NCBI GenBank assembly: GCA_000697475.1
Contig: JNEU01000834.1
Coordinates: 1-64,000 of the forward strand
Direction: 5' to 3'
Length of the DNA stretch: 64,000 bases
Source: Lichtheimia corymbifera B2541
Taxonomy: Eukaryota > Mucoromycota > Mucoromycetes > Mucorales > Lichtheimiaceae
The notes under the pieces were generated by a model. That model worked only from the letters and a program-made list of their open reading frames with translations, ran no database searches and had not been told where the DNA came from. Below, one piece after another: positions 11,862 to 25,831 of the stretch. The first letter of the stretch is position 1, and each line of letters starts with the position of its first letter. A program made the translations under genes and the position numbers.

Positions 11862-14369
11862 TGAAGAAAGAGAGAATTGTCACGCAACGCATAGCATACG
11901 TACCTGCACACATTACACCATCCATCCCGCCATATCAAGACACACACACACACACACAGCCCATTACCATGTACATAACATAATCAATAGACTCTATTGA
12001 ATCAGGAATTCTTAAACACTCGTGGATATAAGTATGGCGTTTAAGGTTGTAGGTGGATGGGATGAAGCGAATCACATGGGCATGAAAGGGAGAGCGATTG
12101 CCATGTGAACGAGAGTGGTGTGCTGCAAGTGGCATTTATGCCCTTAAGATAAGGCATAATGGGTTTAATAATCACATGATGAGGATGAGATCGGCTTCCC
12201 TTTATACCATGACCACTGTTATCTTGTTCAAGTTTGACGATCTTTCAGTATGCTTGTGTCGTACCATAGCATCAATGTTTTTTTTTCTGCACACTTTATC
12301 ATCCTTGTCGATTCCTTCACCCCAGTAATCAATGCATTATAGGTGTTAGGACGAGCTCGTGTTGTTATCTACATGTTGAAACGGGTGATCTCTATCACCT
12401 TGGTAGCACTTGCGCCCCAACCATCATCATCAGCCAACATCCATTGTTCCATTTTGATCGCACCATGTGTTGCTCGTGTCACGCTCAAGTTGTATTACCG
12501 ACTACATCTGATTTCCACGTAGCGTTTGTATGCATTAGTCATTGATTTTGCCTGCCCACCTTCTCCTCTGGATCTTGTAAATGCAGGGTATGCATGTTGC
12601 ATGGTGTCTTATAATGCAAATTGATATTAATTACGGCGCCACGCATCAATTTTTGTCATGGGTGTTGTTCCCCTTGCGCTGCACTAATAAGGTGTGCCAT
12701 CGGGCCGATGATCTTTTTATGGATGGTTAAGGTATTTGCAATGAAATCTAAAGTAGCCCTGGCATGATATCATGATACCATGCATGTTTTTTTTCCAGTC
12801 TTTAGCATGCATGTTCACCAATATTGGATTTGCTTAGGAATCCAAAGGGGAGGAATTTCTCATCCGGAATATGGAGCAATGCATGGCATGACATACCTCG
12901 TTGCCAATGATGCTGTCATTGTCAGTTGTCAGGCAATTGATTATTTCCTTGTCTGCTTGTCTCATTGTCACACAGCAATGGCTCAATTACCATCTACCCA
13001 ATCATATACAGCCATGGATGCGTGGCATCTTTTGGTAACACCTCTTTTTTACAAATACTCAAATCATTGTCTTTTGTATTCAGGTTAAATGATAGTTTCA
13101 TGTTATTGGTATGTGGCGGGGTTGGTCATTATCGATCCTCGCCCAGCTAAATAAAATAGGAATTGAACATGTTTTGCATGAATCACCGAGTGCCCTTCTT
13201 TTTACCACCATTTTAAGGTTTTCCACAAGGCGACTTGCCTGATTTGAAAATCCAGCCCCTTTGATGTCAATCGCAGTGAAAGAACGAACGTTGGTCATTG
13301 TGCGTGTAAAAATATTAGGTGATATGGCTGTCATTATCGAGCGGTTCATCACGCGTTGATGATACGCTAATGAGCTCGTGTCACTTTTGCTGATCTGACC
13401 ATCATTAACAGATATTTGGAAAGCTGATTTCATCAGCACAGGGTTAATGAGAGAAATATAGGTTTCAAGATTTTGTATATACAACTGAAAATGGAGCTAG
13501 CCGATGATGCCCCGTAAGGTTGGTCCTTTACTTGTTTTACCAAGACTAGGTTATAAAGATTTGGGTGATGGATTAAGAGGGCAATCGGAAACCTTCCATA
13601 AATGTAATGCATGAGATTATACGATGGAAGGCAAAAAGGACAAGATGGGCGCTCTGTATAACTTTGAACAATACACCATGTTGTTCCTTATTTGTGTGGT
13701 ACGCTGAACTTGCTCTTGTACGAGGCAAAAAAGTGCCGTGGTGGATTGTGTGCTCAACGCCCAGCACCCATCAGAGCCCGGAACTCTCCGCGACTGCATT
13801 TACACATAACACGAAACCCCAACAGGTTGACGACATGTGCTAGTAGCTATACGTGTACTCGCTTTGTCATCCATTTCATCACCCAATGTCGATATCCTTT
13901 TATTCTTCATGCTTCGACAACGCGTGCGTTATCAATTGTACGCGGTGAACAAAGTTCAGAAAATGTATGGGCCGTGTATGGCATTCTTTAATTGATAGAC
14001 AAGATGTCTGTTAACGCGGGTAGGACAAGCAAGGGGATGTAAAACAATAGGAACGCCCATCACTGAGCATGCGGTATGCTTGTGCACCATAGTGTGCAGT
14101 AGTGAGTATCGGGGATGCACATTGCCCCCTGGGTTGTTTCTTCCCCTCTCTATCTAAATCCAGGGCAATGTCATGGTTAAGATATATGTATTCGGGTTCT
14201 TCCTTTATATAGCGTCTGACAAGCAAGACAAGAAAAGCATGGTGTCACATAAACGCAACTTGAGGTGACCCGACCATGGGCACAAGAAAAAAAAAAGCAA
14301 AAGCTCTCGCCATCCACCTTCTTTCAGCTCCTACATCTTTTTCTTCTTTCATCTCTTTTTCATTGTATC
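11862..14369. other. Intergenic region between RPC19 and the RasGEF gene
   Basis: About 2.5 kb, large for this genome. It contains a (CA)n run at 11941-11958 directly behind RPC19. Open frames of about 100 residues near 12780-13088 (+) and 13098-13450 (-) look like chance by composition and have no recognisable domain. The last 150 bp, pyrimidine-rich, should be promoter and leader of the RasGEF gene. Confidence 0.5.
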
Positions 14370-17300
14370 ATGTCATCTTTACATACATCCACACTTTCAA
14401 ATAACACAATGCTATCCACAACCCATCGGTAAATGCATTTCCTTCTTCCAGTTGAATGACACAAGTCTTTCCTGTTTTTGTTCACTCAGCATGTTTTTGC
14501 ACGTGTAGTGTCAATGTTACGCCAGCAGGTACTGGCATCCATGACAAGCCAACAGAGCCCTTGCGACAAGAAACAGCACTTGAAGCAAGAGCAGCTTCAT
14601 CAACCATCACCACTACTACTACCAACAACGTGCCTTGCGAGGATCAAGACGAAGGTGAACGTGAGAGAGAAGCATTGGCAACTGTTTTTGGTGTGCAAGA
14701 ATACACCGAGTCGGTTATGTTCTGGAAACGACTTCATGAAGAGAAAAGTCATCAAAAGAGCAACACCAAGCCCACCAAGAAAAAGAAAGGCACCACACAA
14801 CAATCGCATCATCATCATCATCAAGAAACCCCTTCAATAATGGTCGAGGATGATGAGAATACTACTACTGCTTGTGGCAATTATAAGCAACATGAGCTGT
14901 TGTCACTTCCCGATATACCCACTGTCAGCAAGTTTAATGATCTTTTAATTGACGATGAGCATGGCGTTGATTTCCTGTTCCCTGCCAATCCATCGTCAGT
15001 ATTATTGCATTCATTTTCCCCCGCCAATACTGAGGCACACTCAGTAGCCGAATCATCTGTACATTCATCATCAATCCATTTTATGGCATCTGCTATTAAT
15101 GCTGCTGCAGCTGTTACAGCTGGTGACGCCGACACAACGAGCAAGGACATGGCCAGCCCAACCGAGAATGCAATTGCTCCACCACGTTTATTTATTGGGT
15201 ATCCACCTTCGATATTCGATATGTTGAAATCCGATCATGATGAGCGTATCATCGTCTGGGGGCCGAGTGATCGTACTACAACCACAGCAGCTGCTAGTAG
15301 TGCAAGCGGCGGTCATGTTCATTCACAGCCAGCAAGCTCTTTGCACCACCATGATACAACAGCAACAGCACCTGCATCATCATCATCACCCTCGAACAAA
15401 AAACAGCCCTCGTATTTGCAAGGCTTTTCAACCAACACAACAAGCAGCAGTGCTTCGCTTGCAAATGGCAACAATAATAAGCGACGTTCATCAAAGCTTG
15501 TCAACTCAGCACGCATGTCAGCGCAATCACTGCTTGTGGATAGTTTCCATCGCCTTAGCAGACAAAAGAGTTTACCTGCACGTATTCGACCACGTTCATC
15601 CAAGCAACAATTGAAAGTTGAGCAGCAGCAGCAGAATGGCACATCATCGTCATTATCACCTCCTCCCTTGTTAAAGCGTGCTAGTTTCACCATCAAGAAC
15701 AGGCATTCAGCCGAAGAACTACATCCTCCGCCTATTCCTGCTGATCCACAAGCTCAGCAGCAACAATCACAGCAGATCATTATTGCTGCATCTATGGAGA
15801 AGCTTGTGGAAAAGTTGACCAACAGCTTAGGTAAGTAATCTGATCATTCTATTGCATAATGTTGATTGGCTAACATGTGCCATTGATGTAACCCCCTCCA
15901 TTAGACTACACATTCATGACCGACTTCTTTCTCACTTTCCGCACTTTTATTTCCGCCACTCAATTATGCAAGCTCCTCATTCTACGTTTCCGATGGGCTC
16001 TGGAAAATGACCATGACGATAGACGCGTTGTTCGTGTTAGGTAAGAGAGGGAGCACGCTTGGAAAGATATATGTAGACTAACTAGAGGTAAAGGACTTTT
16101 GTTGTCATGCGTCATTGGCTTCTCAATTACTTTGAACACGACTTTCAACATTGCCGTGAGCTACGTCAAGTGCTGACGTCCTTCCTCAACTCGCTTGCTC
16201 ATCACCCGTTGGTGCGTCGATCTGCTCGCGATCAGCGTATTGTCAAAGGGCTTAAACGCGTTGTACGGCGACTCAAGTACATCCACTATGAGCAACATGG
16301 TTGTGTCGATCAGGACGGGAGTGGTTTCAGGACTAATACCACTGCCAATGGCGATACGAACATCATGGATCGATCCAGTGTGCTTGGTGGTGGTGGTGGA
16401 AACGACGACGATGATGGATCCTTGGAAAGTGATGTAACCCCTGGCAACTCTGAAGCTGGTGATGATCTCGATGCACGATTGATGACAATGGCTAGTGGCG
16501 ATAACGAAGCTGGTATTGTGGATCTAACATGGAATGAAGAGCAAGCAATGGCCAGATTGCAATATGAACGTCGACGACGAGAAGAGGAAGAAGAACGTAG
16601 CCGCGTTGAGTTCTTTTCATCCAGGTCAACGCCCACGAGTGATGGTGTATCGGTTCCTAGCTTACATTCGGATGTTGTATCAAGCTGTGCCTCTACGTCT
16701 GAACCAACGACTCCCATGGAATCAATTGATGGTCGTATCAATACCCAACACCTACTATCGAACGTTGTGAAGAGACCTGCATTGCCTTGTGATTTCATCC
16801 CATCACCCTCATCTCCAAAGATGCCTGCTGCTGTTGGTGCACCTGGTTCTCGACGTTTACCAGCAACCATCATCCATGATGTATCAGTTGAGCCCCAGGA
16901 CCTCATTGAGAAAACTGTACGTCGTATCCCATCCAATCGTTGGTGCAAGGCATCTCCTGATGAAGAGGCCCCAGTATTCAACAAGCAACAGTTCGATCTG
17001 GAAAATCGACGAACAACATCACAGCAACCACGTAAGCATAGCAACAGCATCTCGTCATCATCCACACCAAACGAGATTACAGAGGGCTTAGCAAGACGAT
17101 TATCAAAAAAGAGCATCGAGCGACGTAAGAGTGAAAAGAATCTTCGAGAGACACAATCTTCGGCTAGCAGTGCTGCTTCCTCTGTTGTGAGCACACCTCA
17201 TATGAGCAGCAGCGCATCAGCACCAGCAGATGCAAGCGACATTCCCGAGATGCCACCTTTGCCAGCTGCAGCACTCAACGCTAAGCTTCTCGTCACCAAA

Positions 17301-18971
17301 ACAGCATTAGCATCCTTTGAAGCTTTACCTTATGATATGACAGCTACTCCATCATCAACTTCACCCACAGCTGCTGATGCCAAGCACAACAGACGCAGAT
17401 TGCCAAAGAAATTCTCAAAGATCTTCAACAACAACAACAAGCCATTGCCACAAGTACCACCCACCAAATCCACATCAACATCGGCTACAAACAGCAGCAC
17501 ATGCGAGTCTACAAAGATATCTTTATCCTCTTCATCCACCAACAGCAGCGATACTCCCACTACTCATGCAGCGACAACAACTGGCACATCATCTAAAAGT
17601 GGTGGTCCTCCATTGCTTAGCCAACTTGCAGCTGAATTGCGTGATGAGGATGATCATGATGATACGGATACATTGAGACGCTCTTCATTGGATGCACAAT
17701 CACGTTATGCTCGACGTCGTGGACCTATCTACTTGAGTCATCTTCAACCCACTGGATTCGAATCTGAGACGGCTGTATATATCGAAGAAGCTGAGGAGAG
17801 TGATAATGACGATGGCCAAAGTATACGTACTTTCACTACCAACACTGGAGCAGCAGCAGTCAACCTCAACCGTGGTTTATCTTTGTTATCCAATGCACCC
17901 AATCATATCCGCACTTTGTCACTCATTGTGGAGCCTGCTGATGACCGACATGGATCTTCATCGGATGAAGCTGATACACAACAACAACAACAAAGACCAC
18001 CAGTACCTCCTCTTGATACTACAACAACAATGACGACCATGATCAGCAATGCGACCCCATCCACCTTGCCACCATCGTCTTCTTCCAAGCACAGCTTTAT
18101 TCTATCATATCATTCGACCAAGATCGTGGAGCAATTCTGTTTGATTGAGCGTCAAGTATTATTTGGTGTGCAATGGGAAGAGCTTGTGGATTGTCAATGG
18201 CGAGATGGCATTGCCCCTTCAGGAGGTGTTCAACGACTTATTCAGCGATTCAATGATGTATGTCAATGGGTGTCTTCTGAGATTGTCAGGACCGATACTG
18301 TGGATGGTCGAGCGGAAATCATTCGCAAGTTTATTCGTTTAGCGCAGGTAAATCTTGTTGGACAAAGAGAAGGGGGGTTTGCCATCTTAATTAACTTTTC
18401 TTTGTGTGATAAACAGAAATGCAAGATCTATGCCAACTTTGCTACATTGCTACAAATCTTACTTGGTTTACAATCCCCTGCAGTGACCCGGTTAAGTGCA
18501 ACATGGGCTCGTGTCAGTGCAAGTGACATGCGACTTCTCGACCAGTTGATTGAATTCACCTCGCCTATGAAGAATTGGAAGAATATGCGTAGTAGCATGG
18601 CACTTGTGGCAGAGGAGTATGGTAATCAGCCAACCACCACGACCCACAATGACAACAACAACACCATGGGTGGATGCATTCCGTTCCTTGGCATTTATCT
18701 CTCGGACCTCATTTTTAACGCCGAGTTACCACCTTACATTGAGCCATCACGTCGCAAAAACTCGTGTGATTCATTGGTTCTTCAACAACCTCTCGTCAAT
18801 TTCCATAAGCATCGCATCACCGCCACTGTCATCAAGCGTGTACTCACTTTTCAAAATCTTGCACGGCGATACCCTTTTACACCGGATCCAGAATTATATC
18901 GTCTCTGCTTGGATATTCCCTCCATTGATCTTGATACCATTCGCAAAATGAGCTTGGATATTGAACCTTAG
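14370..18971 (+). CDS. Ras guanine-nucleotide exchange factor (RasGEF-N plus RasGEF catalytic domain)
   Basis: Activates Ras-family GTPases by GDP release. Five exons (14370-14428, 14509-15830, 15905-16040, 16094-18347, 18417-18971) sum to 4326 nt, giving 1441 residues. The RasGEF-N domain lies at about residues 445-560 (DYTFMTDFFLTFRTFI, then VMRHWLLNYFEHDF). A long disordered Ser/Thr/Gln-rich spacer follows, with PPLP and PPVPP motifs. The catalytic domain covers about 1175-1430 (IVEQFCLIERQVLFGVQWEEL, MKNWKNMRSSM, CIPFLGIYLSDL). The N-terminal 440 residues are low complexity with His, Ser and Thr runs. The start was chosen because only the ATG at 14370 joins the second exon in phase. No SH3 domain is seen, unlike Cdc25. 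A canonical Ras lies at the other end of the window. Confidence 0.9.
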
Positions 18972-19291
18972 AAGTTACTATAATAGCGTAGTAGTATGTA
19001 TTATCCTTTATTGTCGTATTGTTTAGAATATATATGCATTATGCTTTTGTTGTTTTATTCCATGACATGCCTGATGATTTGGATCAAGTAAACATAGTGG
19101 ATATAAGGTGGATCCCCAATGCATGCATGCATGCAGATGCAAACACACACAATGAATCGGGAGTTATTATGCAGCCAATGACAATGCTAAACTTTATCAC
19201 CTGTCATTGTGAAGAATGCGGGAGCATCACGTGTCTTTACAAGTCGTCGTTCATTTATTATGACAAAGAATTACTACAGCATCTATATGGA
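18972..19291. other. Short convergent intergenic region
   Basis: About 320 bp between the 3' ends of the RasGEF and EF-hand genes. A tandem GCAT run sits near 19120-19133. Nothing else was recognised. Confidence 0.5.
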
Positions 19292-19874
19292 TTATGAGGG
19301 AGGGATGAGTTTCTTGAATTCCTTATAGTCGATTTGGCCATCATGGTTGGTATCGGCCTCCTCCATCATTTCCTTGAGTTCGTGTTCGTTGAGGTTCTCT
19401 CCAAGGCGTGTCATGACTTCCTTCAGTTCTTGGATGCTGATATATCCATCACCGTTCTTGTCAAATGCCTTGAAGCATTGTTCGAGCTCGTCATCTTCAT
19501 GGAAACTACAACGCTTGCTTGGAGGATAAGACTGAGATCTTTGTGGAGGTTGCTGTTGTCGCGACTTTTTGTCCTCGCCCAGATGGCGTGTCATGGCATG
19601 GACGAACTCTTCGAAATCGACTCGGCCATCCTTGTTGCGATCGACAGACTGGATGATTTCGCTAATGTCCTTATCGTTGGCACCCACATTGAGACTCTTC
19701 AAAATGTCGGCAAACTCGTTGGCAGCAATAGTACCATCGCCATCACGATCATACAAAGAGAATGCTAGTAGTTCACCACTCGTCAACATTTATATACACA
19801 ATCTCGGGAGCGTTTATCGACATACCTTGCTTGAGTGATTCCCGTTCTTCAGCGTTCAAGTTATTGTTGTTCAT
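19292..19874 (-). CDS. Calmodulin-like protein with four EF-hands and an extended linker
   Basis: Calcium sensor of 173 residues from two exons (19826-19874 and 19292-19764). Four canonical EF loops are visible: DRDGDGTIAANE, DRNKDGRVDFEE, DKNGDGYISIQE and DTNHDGQIDYKE. All calcium-ligand positions are acidic, Asn, Ser/Thr or Glu as required. Calmodulin itself has about 149 residues. The extra length here lies mainly in the linker between EF2 and EF3, which carries KKSRQQQPPQRSQSYPPSKR, a basic, Pro/Gln-rich and phosphorylatable stretch in place of the calmodulin central helix. The start MNNNNLNAEERESLKQAFSL fits the calmodulin N-helix and the intron position. It is a calmodulin-like paralogue, not calmodulin; partners are unknown. 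Confidence 0.9.
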
Positions 19875-20866
19875 AAGGTGGAAAAGGTCGACAGAAAAAG
19901 CCCTGTATTGCGGAGACACTTGTATAATATCACAGCACATGCTTCTGCATGCACCATTCTTGAGACAAGCTCAGACATTTGTTGCATGAATGATACATTG
20001 CCTTGCCAGACAACAACATCAACAACATCCAAACAAGAACAAAACGTGGATATCAATATGAGTCGCCGATTGCATACATGAAGATGAGTTTGTCACACAT
20101 GGATGGGCGTTCTGGCATGAAAGAGGCAGCAACAACAACAACAACACAGCAACGGGAATCCAAACAAACTCGGGGCGGTGTTGGAAGGGAAAATGATGTG
20201 GTCTCACGCGATGTGCTTTATTGAATAAGGTTTGTTATTCTTATTATGCGTACACCATTGGATTTATTCGTTTAATGCTTTTTGTATGGTTTGGTAGTGT
20301 GGTGCAAGCGGAGATGACAAATGGGCTCTGTGCGATGGAGGCATATGCGCAATGATGTGATGATCTTCCCACTATACCCAAGTTCTCAGTTTGACGTGTT
20401 ACATATCCGCGGTTGGCATCTTCACCGAGTTACTTGGCAACAACAATAACACCAACAACAGCATTACATTTTGCCGGGAAAGGCGCGCTCTCTCGGTTTC
20501 CAAATACGGGAAAGCACATGGTATCCACTGATCTACAAGCATCTAAACACCACCGGCATTATTAATTGTCCCAAGCTTGGCTGATATGAGGTCTCAGGTT
20601 TCAGATAAACCCTTCATGTTTTCCATCGGCCTTTTTAACGGCCCGCCAAAATCTCCCATCCGCACCGTCTCCATTGGTTATTTATTGGAAACGCTTGGTC
20701 ACGATTCGCTCACATCGATTGCGTGCTCTTGCGCCTTACTTTGCGTGCTCATACGCAACATCATTGTCATTCCACATCCGTGCCTTTTTATTTTTCAAGC
20801 TCTTTTCTTTTATTTCTTTTTACTCCTTTTTTGCTTGTGCATGCAGTAGCCGACACAACAACGACT
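19875..20866. other. Divergent intergenic region between the EF-hand and sulfate transporter genes
   Basis: About 1 kb serving as promoter for both flanking genes. It has an (ACA)n stretch near 20130-20146 and a pyrimidine-rich T-run leader (20790-20850) in front of the transporter. The transporter frame stays open upstream to about 20723, but that part reads as leader, not protein. Confidence 0.5.
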
Positions 20867-23542
20867 ATGCATCGTTCACCTATAGTCGTCGACTACGAGC
20901 CAATCTCATATGTCAAACTCACAAAGCGTTTCGGTCGCAAACTTCCCAGCTACATAAAGAGTTATCTCTGCAGCTTCTTTCCTATCGTCACATGGATCCA
21001 CAGATATAACCTCACTTGGCTACTGTCTGATATCATTGCCGGCGTCACCGTCGGTATTGTTGTCGTTCCACAAGGCATGGGTTACGCCAAGATTGCAGAA
21101 TTACCTCCTGTAAGTCGTGTTTCATCTATCAGCCATGCAATGATCACAATAGCTAAAACAACATCCTATGTAAAAGGAATATGGTCTCTATTCATCATTT
21201 GTCGGTCTCGCTATCTACTGCTTCTTTGGCACGTCAAAGGATATCAGCATCGGTCCCACAGCTGTCATGTCACTCCTCGTTGGACAAACCGTGATGCGTG
21301 TAGCTACACCTGATTCAGGCTATACCGGTCCACAAGTAGCAGTCGCTATGGCTTTATTCGGTGGCATCATTGCAATAGCTATCGGTATGGTGCGTCTCGG
21401 TATTCTCGTTGACTTTATTCCTGGTAATTATTCTACATCGAAATCTCATTTGAGTCACATGGATCATCTAAATCTGATCTTTTTTTTTTCCCTCCTCCTC
21501 CCACTAGAACCTGCTATTGCTGGATTTATGTCTGGTTCTGCCATCACTATTGCCATTGGCCAATACCCCAAGCTGTAAGCTATCACCCCTCTTCTATTCA
21601 ATAGCCCATGTGCCAAATACTGATTAGCCTCATTCTATCACATCACAGCTTCGGTATGACGGGCGTAGATACCCATGACGCAGCCTATTTGGTATTTGGC
21701 AATTTCTTCAAGCATCTACCTAACACGCATTTGGATGTCGCCTTTGGATTGATCGGCTTGTTCTTTTTGTATCTCGTTCGATGGGGCACCGGTCGATTGT
21801 CACAACGATACCCACGATACGAGAAAGTTTGGTTCTTTGCCAACATCATGCGTAATGGTGTATTGGTCATCTTTGGCACATTGATTGCCTTTTTGATTTC
21901 CATTGGCAAGAGCCAAAGTCCTATCAGTGTCCTTGAAGATGTGCCTGCTGGCTTTACTGCTATGGCTGTTCCCAAAGTGGATGTCGATTTGTTGTCACAG
22001 ATTGCAAGCACGCTACCATCGGTTGTCATTATCCTTATTCTTGAACACGTGGCGATTGCAAAATCATTTGGGCGCAAGAACAACTACAAAATCAATGCTG
22101 ATCAGGAGATCATCGCTATCGGTGTAGCCAATGTGATTGGCTGCTTTTTCGGTAAGGCTTATCTATTTTATGCAACAGCTGTCAGAATTTGCTCACATGA
22201 TGAATATACGAATGCAGGTGCTTACCCTAACACTGGTTCTTTCTCACGCACGGCCATCAAGGCACGCAGTGGTGTACGCACACCCCTTGCAGGTGTATTT
22301 TCTGCAATTGTCGTGCTGTTATGCTTATACGCCTTGACACCAGCTTTTTATTACATCCCGGATGCAATCTTATCTGCTGTGATCATCCATGCAGTGTCTG
22401 ATCTTGTTTCCGGTCCCAAGTTTGTTCAACATCTCTGGCATATCAACCCGCTCGAATTGTTTACTTTCCTCGCAGCCATCATTGTCACCTTTTTCACATC
22501 AGTCGAATACGGCATTTACGTATCAGTTGGATTGTCGATCTTTATCATGTTGATTCGTATTGCGCGTCCACGATATGCAGTATTGGGTCGTGTTGCCATC
22601 CAGCCATTGAACCAAAAAGAAAGCGATGAAGAAACATACGTCTATGTACGCGAGAATCATCCAACATTGCATGATGTGGTTGAGCCACCACCACCTGGCG
22701 TGCTTATCTTTCGATTCGACGAGTCATTGACATATCCCAACTCGAGCTTTATTTCCGACAAGATCATGCATTATGTTCAAGATCACTTTACATCTGGTGC
22801 ACCACCCCCAACAACTAAGGGTGAACGTGCATGGAACGATCCAAGCCCCCTTGTCAAGAAAGAGGAAGTTGAAAATGTGATGGCTGAACGAGAAGCATCA
22901 GGTCGTCGCTTACGTGCTATCGTACTCGATTTCTCAGCTGTCAATCACCTCGATTCAACAGGTGTACAAACATTGCTCGATCTACGTCTTGCCATCAACC
23001 GCTATTGTGGCTCTGAAATTGAATGGCACTTTGCCAGTATTGCCACCCCCTTCATTCGCAACTCGCTTATCATTGCCGGCTTTGGTAAACAAAATGGTCG
23101 CGAATCACATCCCTTTGAGCTCGTGCCAATTGTTCCTTCACACAGCAAAGATCACAACACCCAACACGTTGATGACGATGCCACTGATACTTCTTCCATC
23201 GCCACCAACGAAGTCGTATCCACAAGCAACAGCAAGAACACAACACAAAACATTGAAAAGCAATCCATGTATTATTCCATCAAACAAGTATCGCTCGATT
23301 CAATCTCTATGCGATCGACACCTACTGCATCTGGCCAAGATTTGGGCGATGAAGAAGCATCTATTGCATCATCCAACAACATGGAAAAACCCACAAGTGG
23401 GGTCATCAACATTAGCAAAAACGGTGACGTGTCCTACTATCCCCTGCTACAACGTGGTGTGCCTTTGGATCGATATCCTTTCTTCCACTGGGATCTTGAA
23501 GATGCTGTGCGTGCAGCCACCTATGCCAGCCTCAAGGAGTAG
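20867..23542 (+). CDS. SulP-family sulfate permease with STAS domain
   Basis: Plasma-membrane sulfate/anion transporter. Five exons (20867-21109, 21177-21423, 21508-21574, 21649-22151, 22218-23542) sum to 2385 nt, giving 794 residues. Family blocks in order: DIIAGVTVGIVVVPQGMGYA, EYGLYSSFVGLAIYCFFGTS, DISIGPTAVMSLLVGQTV, FMSGSAITIAIGQ, and GSFSRTAIKARSGVRTPLAG. Ten or more hydrophobic segments follow the usual SulP plan. A STAS domain holds LDFSAVNHLDSTGVQTLLDL at about residues 585-610. A polar C-terminal tail of about 130 residues follows. The first intron uses an AAAG acceptor. An upstream in-frame ATG (20723) would add a hydrophobic leader and is not preferred. Closest functional class is yeast Sul1/Sul2-type high-affinity sulfate uptake. 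Confidence 0.92.
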
Positions 23543-24414
23543 ACAACGTCATTTCCATTACCACCCACAACAAACACCATTCTTCAATACGACCCCATAT
23601 ATACACGCTTCACATTCACTCATCCCATCCTATTCCATCATCATTGTATACTTTGATTTCGTGTTCACCTATCCACTCTTTGTACCATAGTCTCACCACC
23701 CGTGTTATTTAATCCCCATCAGTATACCTCTCTGTATAAACAAAAAGTTCCTTTCTTAACGACACAATTGGGTTCTACGTTGTTCCGCATAGTACATTAT
23801 CATCGACATAGTTGCTGCTGTAGCAGGATTCAAATGTTTACCGACCAGATCACCGCTTGCTTTTTAATGGTTGGTGCATGAAAGAGGTGAGGTCCAATCA
23901 AAAATGGTTTCGACCATCCCGTCCCATCATGCCGAGAGCACTGAACAACATGTACAAATAAAGAACCCCATGACGACGATGTTCATTGTTCTCTCTCCCC
24001 CCAACTTTCCCCCACCAAGCATAAAAAACTTGTTGAATTCTGTCAAAGGGACGATGGTCATCCTAAAAAAGAACAGAGATCGCCCTCCCCTTTCTTATAC
24101 TATAATTCATCTCCTCACCATCCCACCCCCCGAATCCATCATCAGCATATCCACTCACACGCAACATTATCCTTTTCCCCCCGCCAATATCCCAACATGT
24201 TATATATATATTTTCTCTCTTTCTTTCTCTTCATAAGCAGAATGGATTAAGCCTTCTTCCCTCACTTGAATCATTATCACTCTCTTTTCGTTCTCTTCAC
24301 TGCAATCGTTTAGCCCTTGTATCGGTCCCTTTCCTGTCACTCTTATTATATACCAAGCACCCATATACCATTTTCATTCACTTGAACACGTTGAATATAC
24401 CCACTCATATCAAA
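23543..24414. other. Intergenic region upstream of the aquaglyceroporin
   Basis: About 0.87 kb between two tandem plus-strand membrane-transport genes. It is rich in C/T tracts, especially 24150-24350, as is usual for promoters here. No other feature recognised. Confidence 0.5.
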
Positions 24415-25831
24415 ATGTCGAGCAAAACCACACTTGTCCAACCACCGCCTCCCTTATCACCTACTATGACTGTATCTACAACACCACCACCACCAACACA
24501 AAATTGTCAAGAGTATCAGCAAAAGGAAAAAGATAAATACACTGTCATTGATCTTGAAAAGAACGACACCCTGAATCGAGAAGAAATCGTGATTCACTAT
24601 CCTGACTATGACGAGGAAGCTACAATACAAGCCCATCAACATGATCCTTATCGAACAACAGCAACGTCGTCAACCAAAACAGGTAACGGATGCTTTTGCA
24701 TTCTCACCCGGCTTCGACGTTTCCGACGCAAGGTGAGATACACATACATTGCATTTGGATTTCCTGGTTGGGGGGTTTTCAAAAAATGAAGACCGAAGCA
24801 TCATAAAGCAATTCAGCAGCAACTGACATGCCAGTTAATAATAGCATCGAGAGCTGTTGGCAGAGTTCATGGGTACATTGATCCTCGTGTTGTTGGTGAA
24901 CGGAGTCTCAGCCGAGCAAATTCTGGATGTTGCCAATAAATCATGGTTCACAGGTGCTTGTGGAAATGGTAACGTATATACATACACATATATCATCATA
25001 AGGGTCAAAGTGACTTATATGCATTGAATGGTATAGGTATGGCAGTATTATTTGCTATCAGTGTTTGTGGCCACATTTCAGTAAGTAGTCATCCTATTCA
25101 ACCCTCCCCCATCTGCGTGTGCTCCCTACTAGTGTCTTTCTCGGTCTTGGCCATCATGGTGCTTCACTTCCCCCCCTAGCCCCTTGATATGTTGTGTGCC
25201 TGATTTTAGAAAAGAAAGCTCGACACTAACGCGCTTATCATTATAGGGTGCGCACTTGAATCCAGCTATCACCTTGATCTTTTGGATTTTTGGAGCCTTT
25301 CCAAGACGTAAAGTTCCGGTCTATATGGCAGTACAAATGGTGGGTGCCTTTACTGGTTCAGCAATCCTGTTCAGCATCATTCAGCCTGCCATCAATCAAT
25401 ATGACGGTGGAACGCGTGTAGTACTTGGTGAGCATGCAACAGCCTCAATCTTCGCAACCTATCCACCTGTGTACGTTGGCATCCCAACATCGATCGCTTC
25501 TGAAGTCGTTGGCACAGCATTGCTAGCATTGCTCGTTTTAACCACCAGTCATCCTACCAATCAGCCATTTACATCCATGCAAGGCTGCATTATTGCTATG
25601 GGTGTTACATCCATCATCACATCCATTGGCTATACTTCAGGATTCTCGCTCAATCCAGCACGTGATATTGGTCCTCGTGTCTTTACAGCCGTTGCTGGAT
25701 GGGGTATGGAAGTGTTTACGGCCTTGGATTATTACGCTCTCGTACCCATGTTGGCACCTTTCCTTGGCGCTATCATTGGTGGCATTGTTTACTCCATTTT
25801 TATTGACCACACCCACGACGACGATTTATAA
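24415..25831 (+). CDS. Aquaglyceroporin (MIP family)
   Basis: Membrane channel for glycerol and water. Four exons (24415-24732, 24845-24968, 25037-25080, 25247-25831) sum to 1071 nt, giving 356 residues. A cytosolic N-terminus of about 105 residues is Pro/Thr-rich then acidic. The channel follows: ELLAEFMGTLILVLLVNGVS (TM1), GAHLNPAITLIFWIFG (first NPA box) and GFSLNPARDIGPR (second NPA box). The Asp after the second NPAR is characteristic of glycerol-conducting members and distinguishes it from strict water channels. Membrane segments match the six-helix fold. The start ATG lies in an AAAATG context; the pyrimidine-rich DNA before it is leader. Confidence 0.92.

Noticed and set aside
12780..13484. 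Open frames of about 100 residues on both strands
   Set aside because: The minus one has no ATG at its start, neither has a domain, and the composition is that of random AT-rich DNA.
20723..20866. Upstream in-frame ATG adding a hydrophobic leader to the sulfate permease
   Set aside because: SulP proteins have no such leader; the DNA is T-rich like other leaders here, and the ATG at 20867 gives a normal N-terminus.
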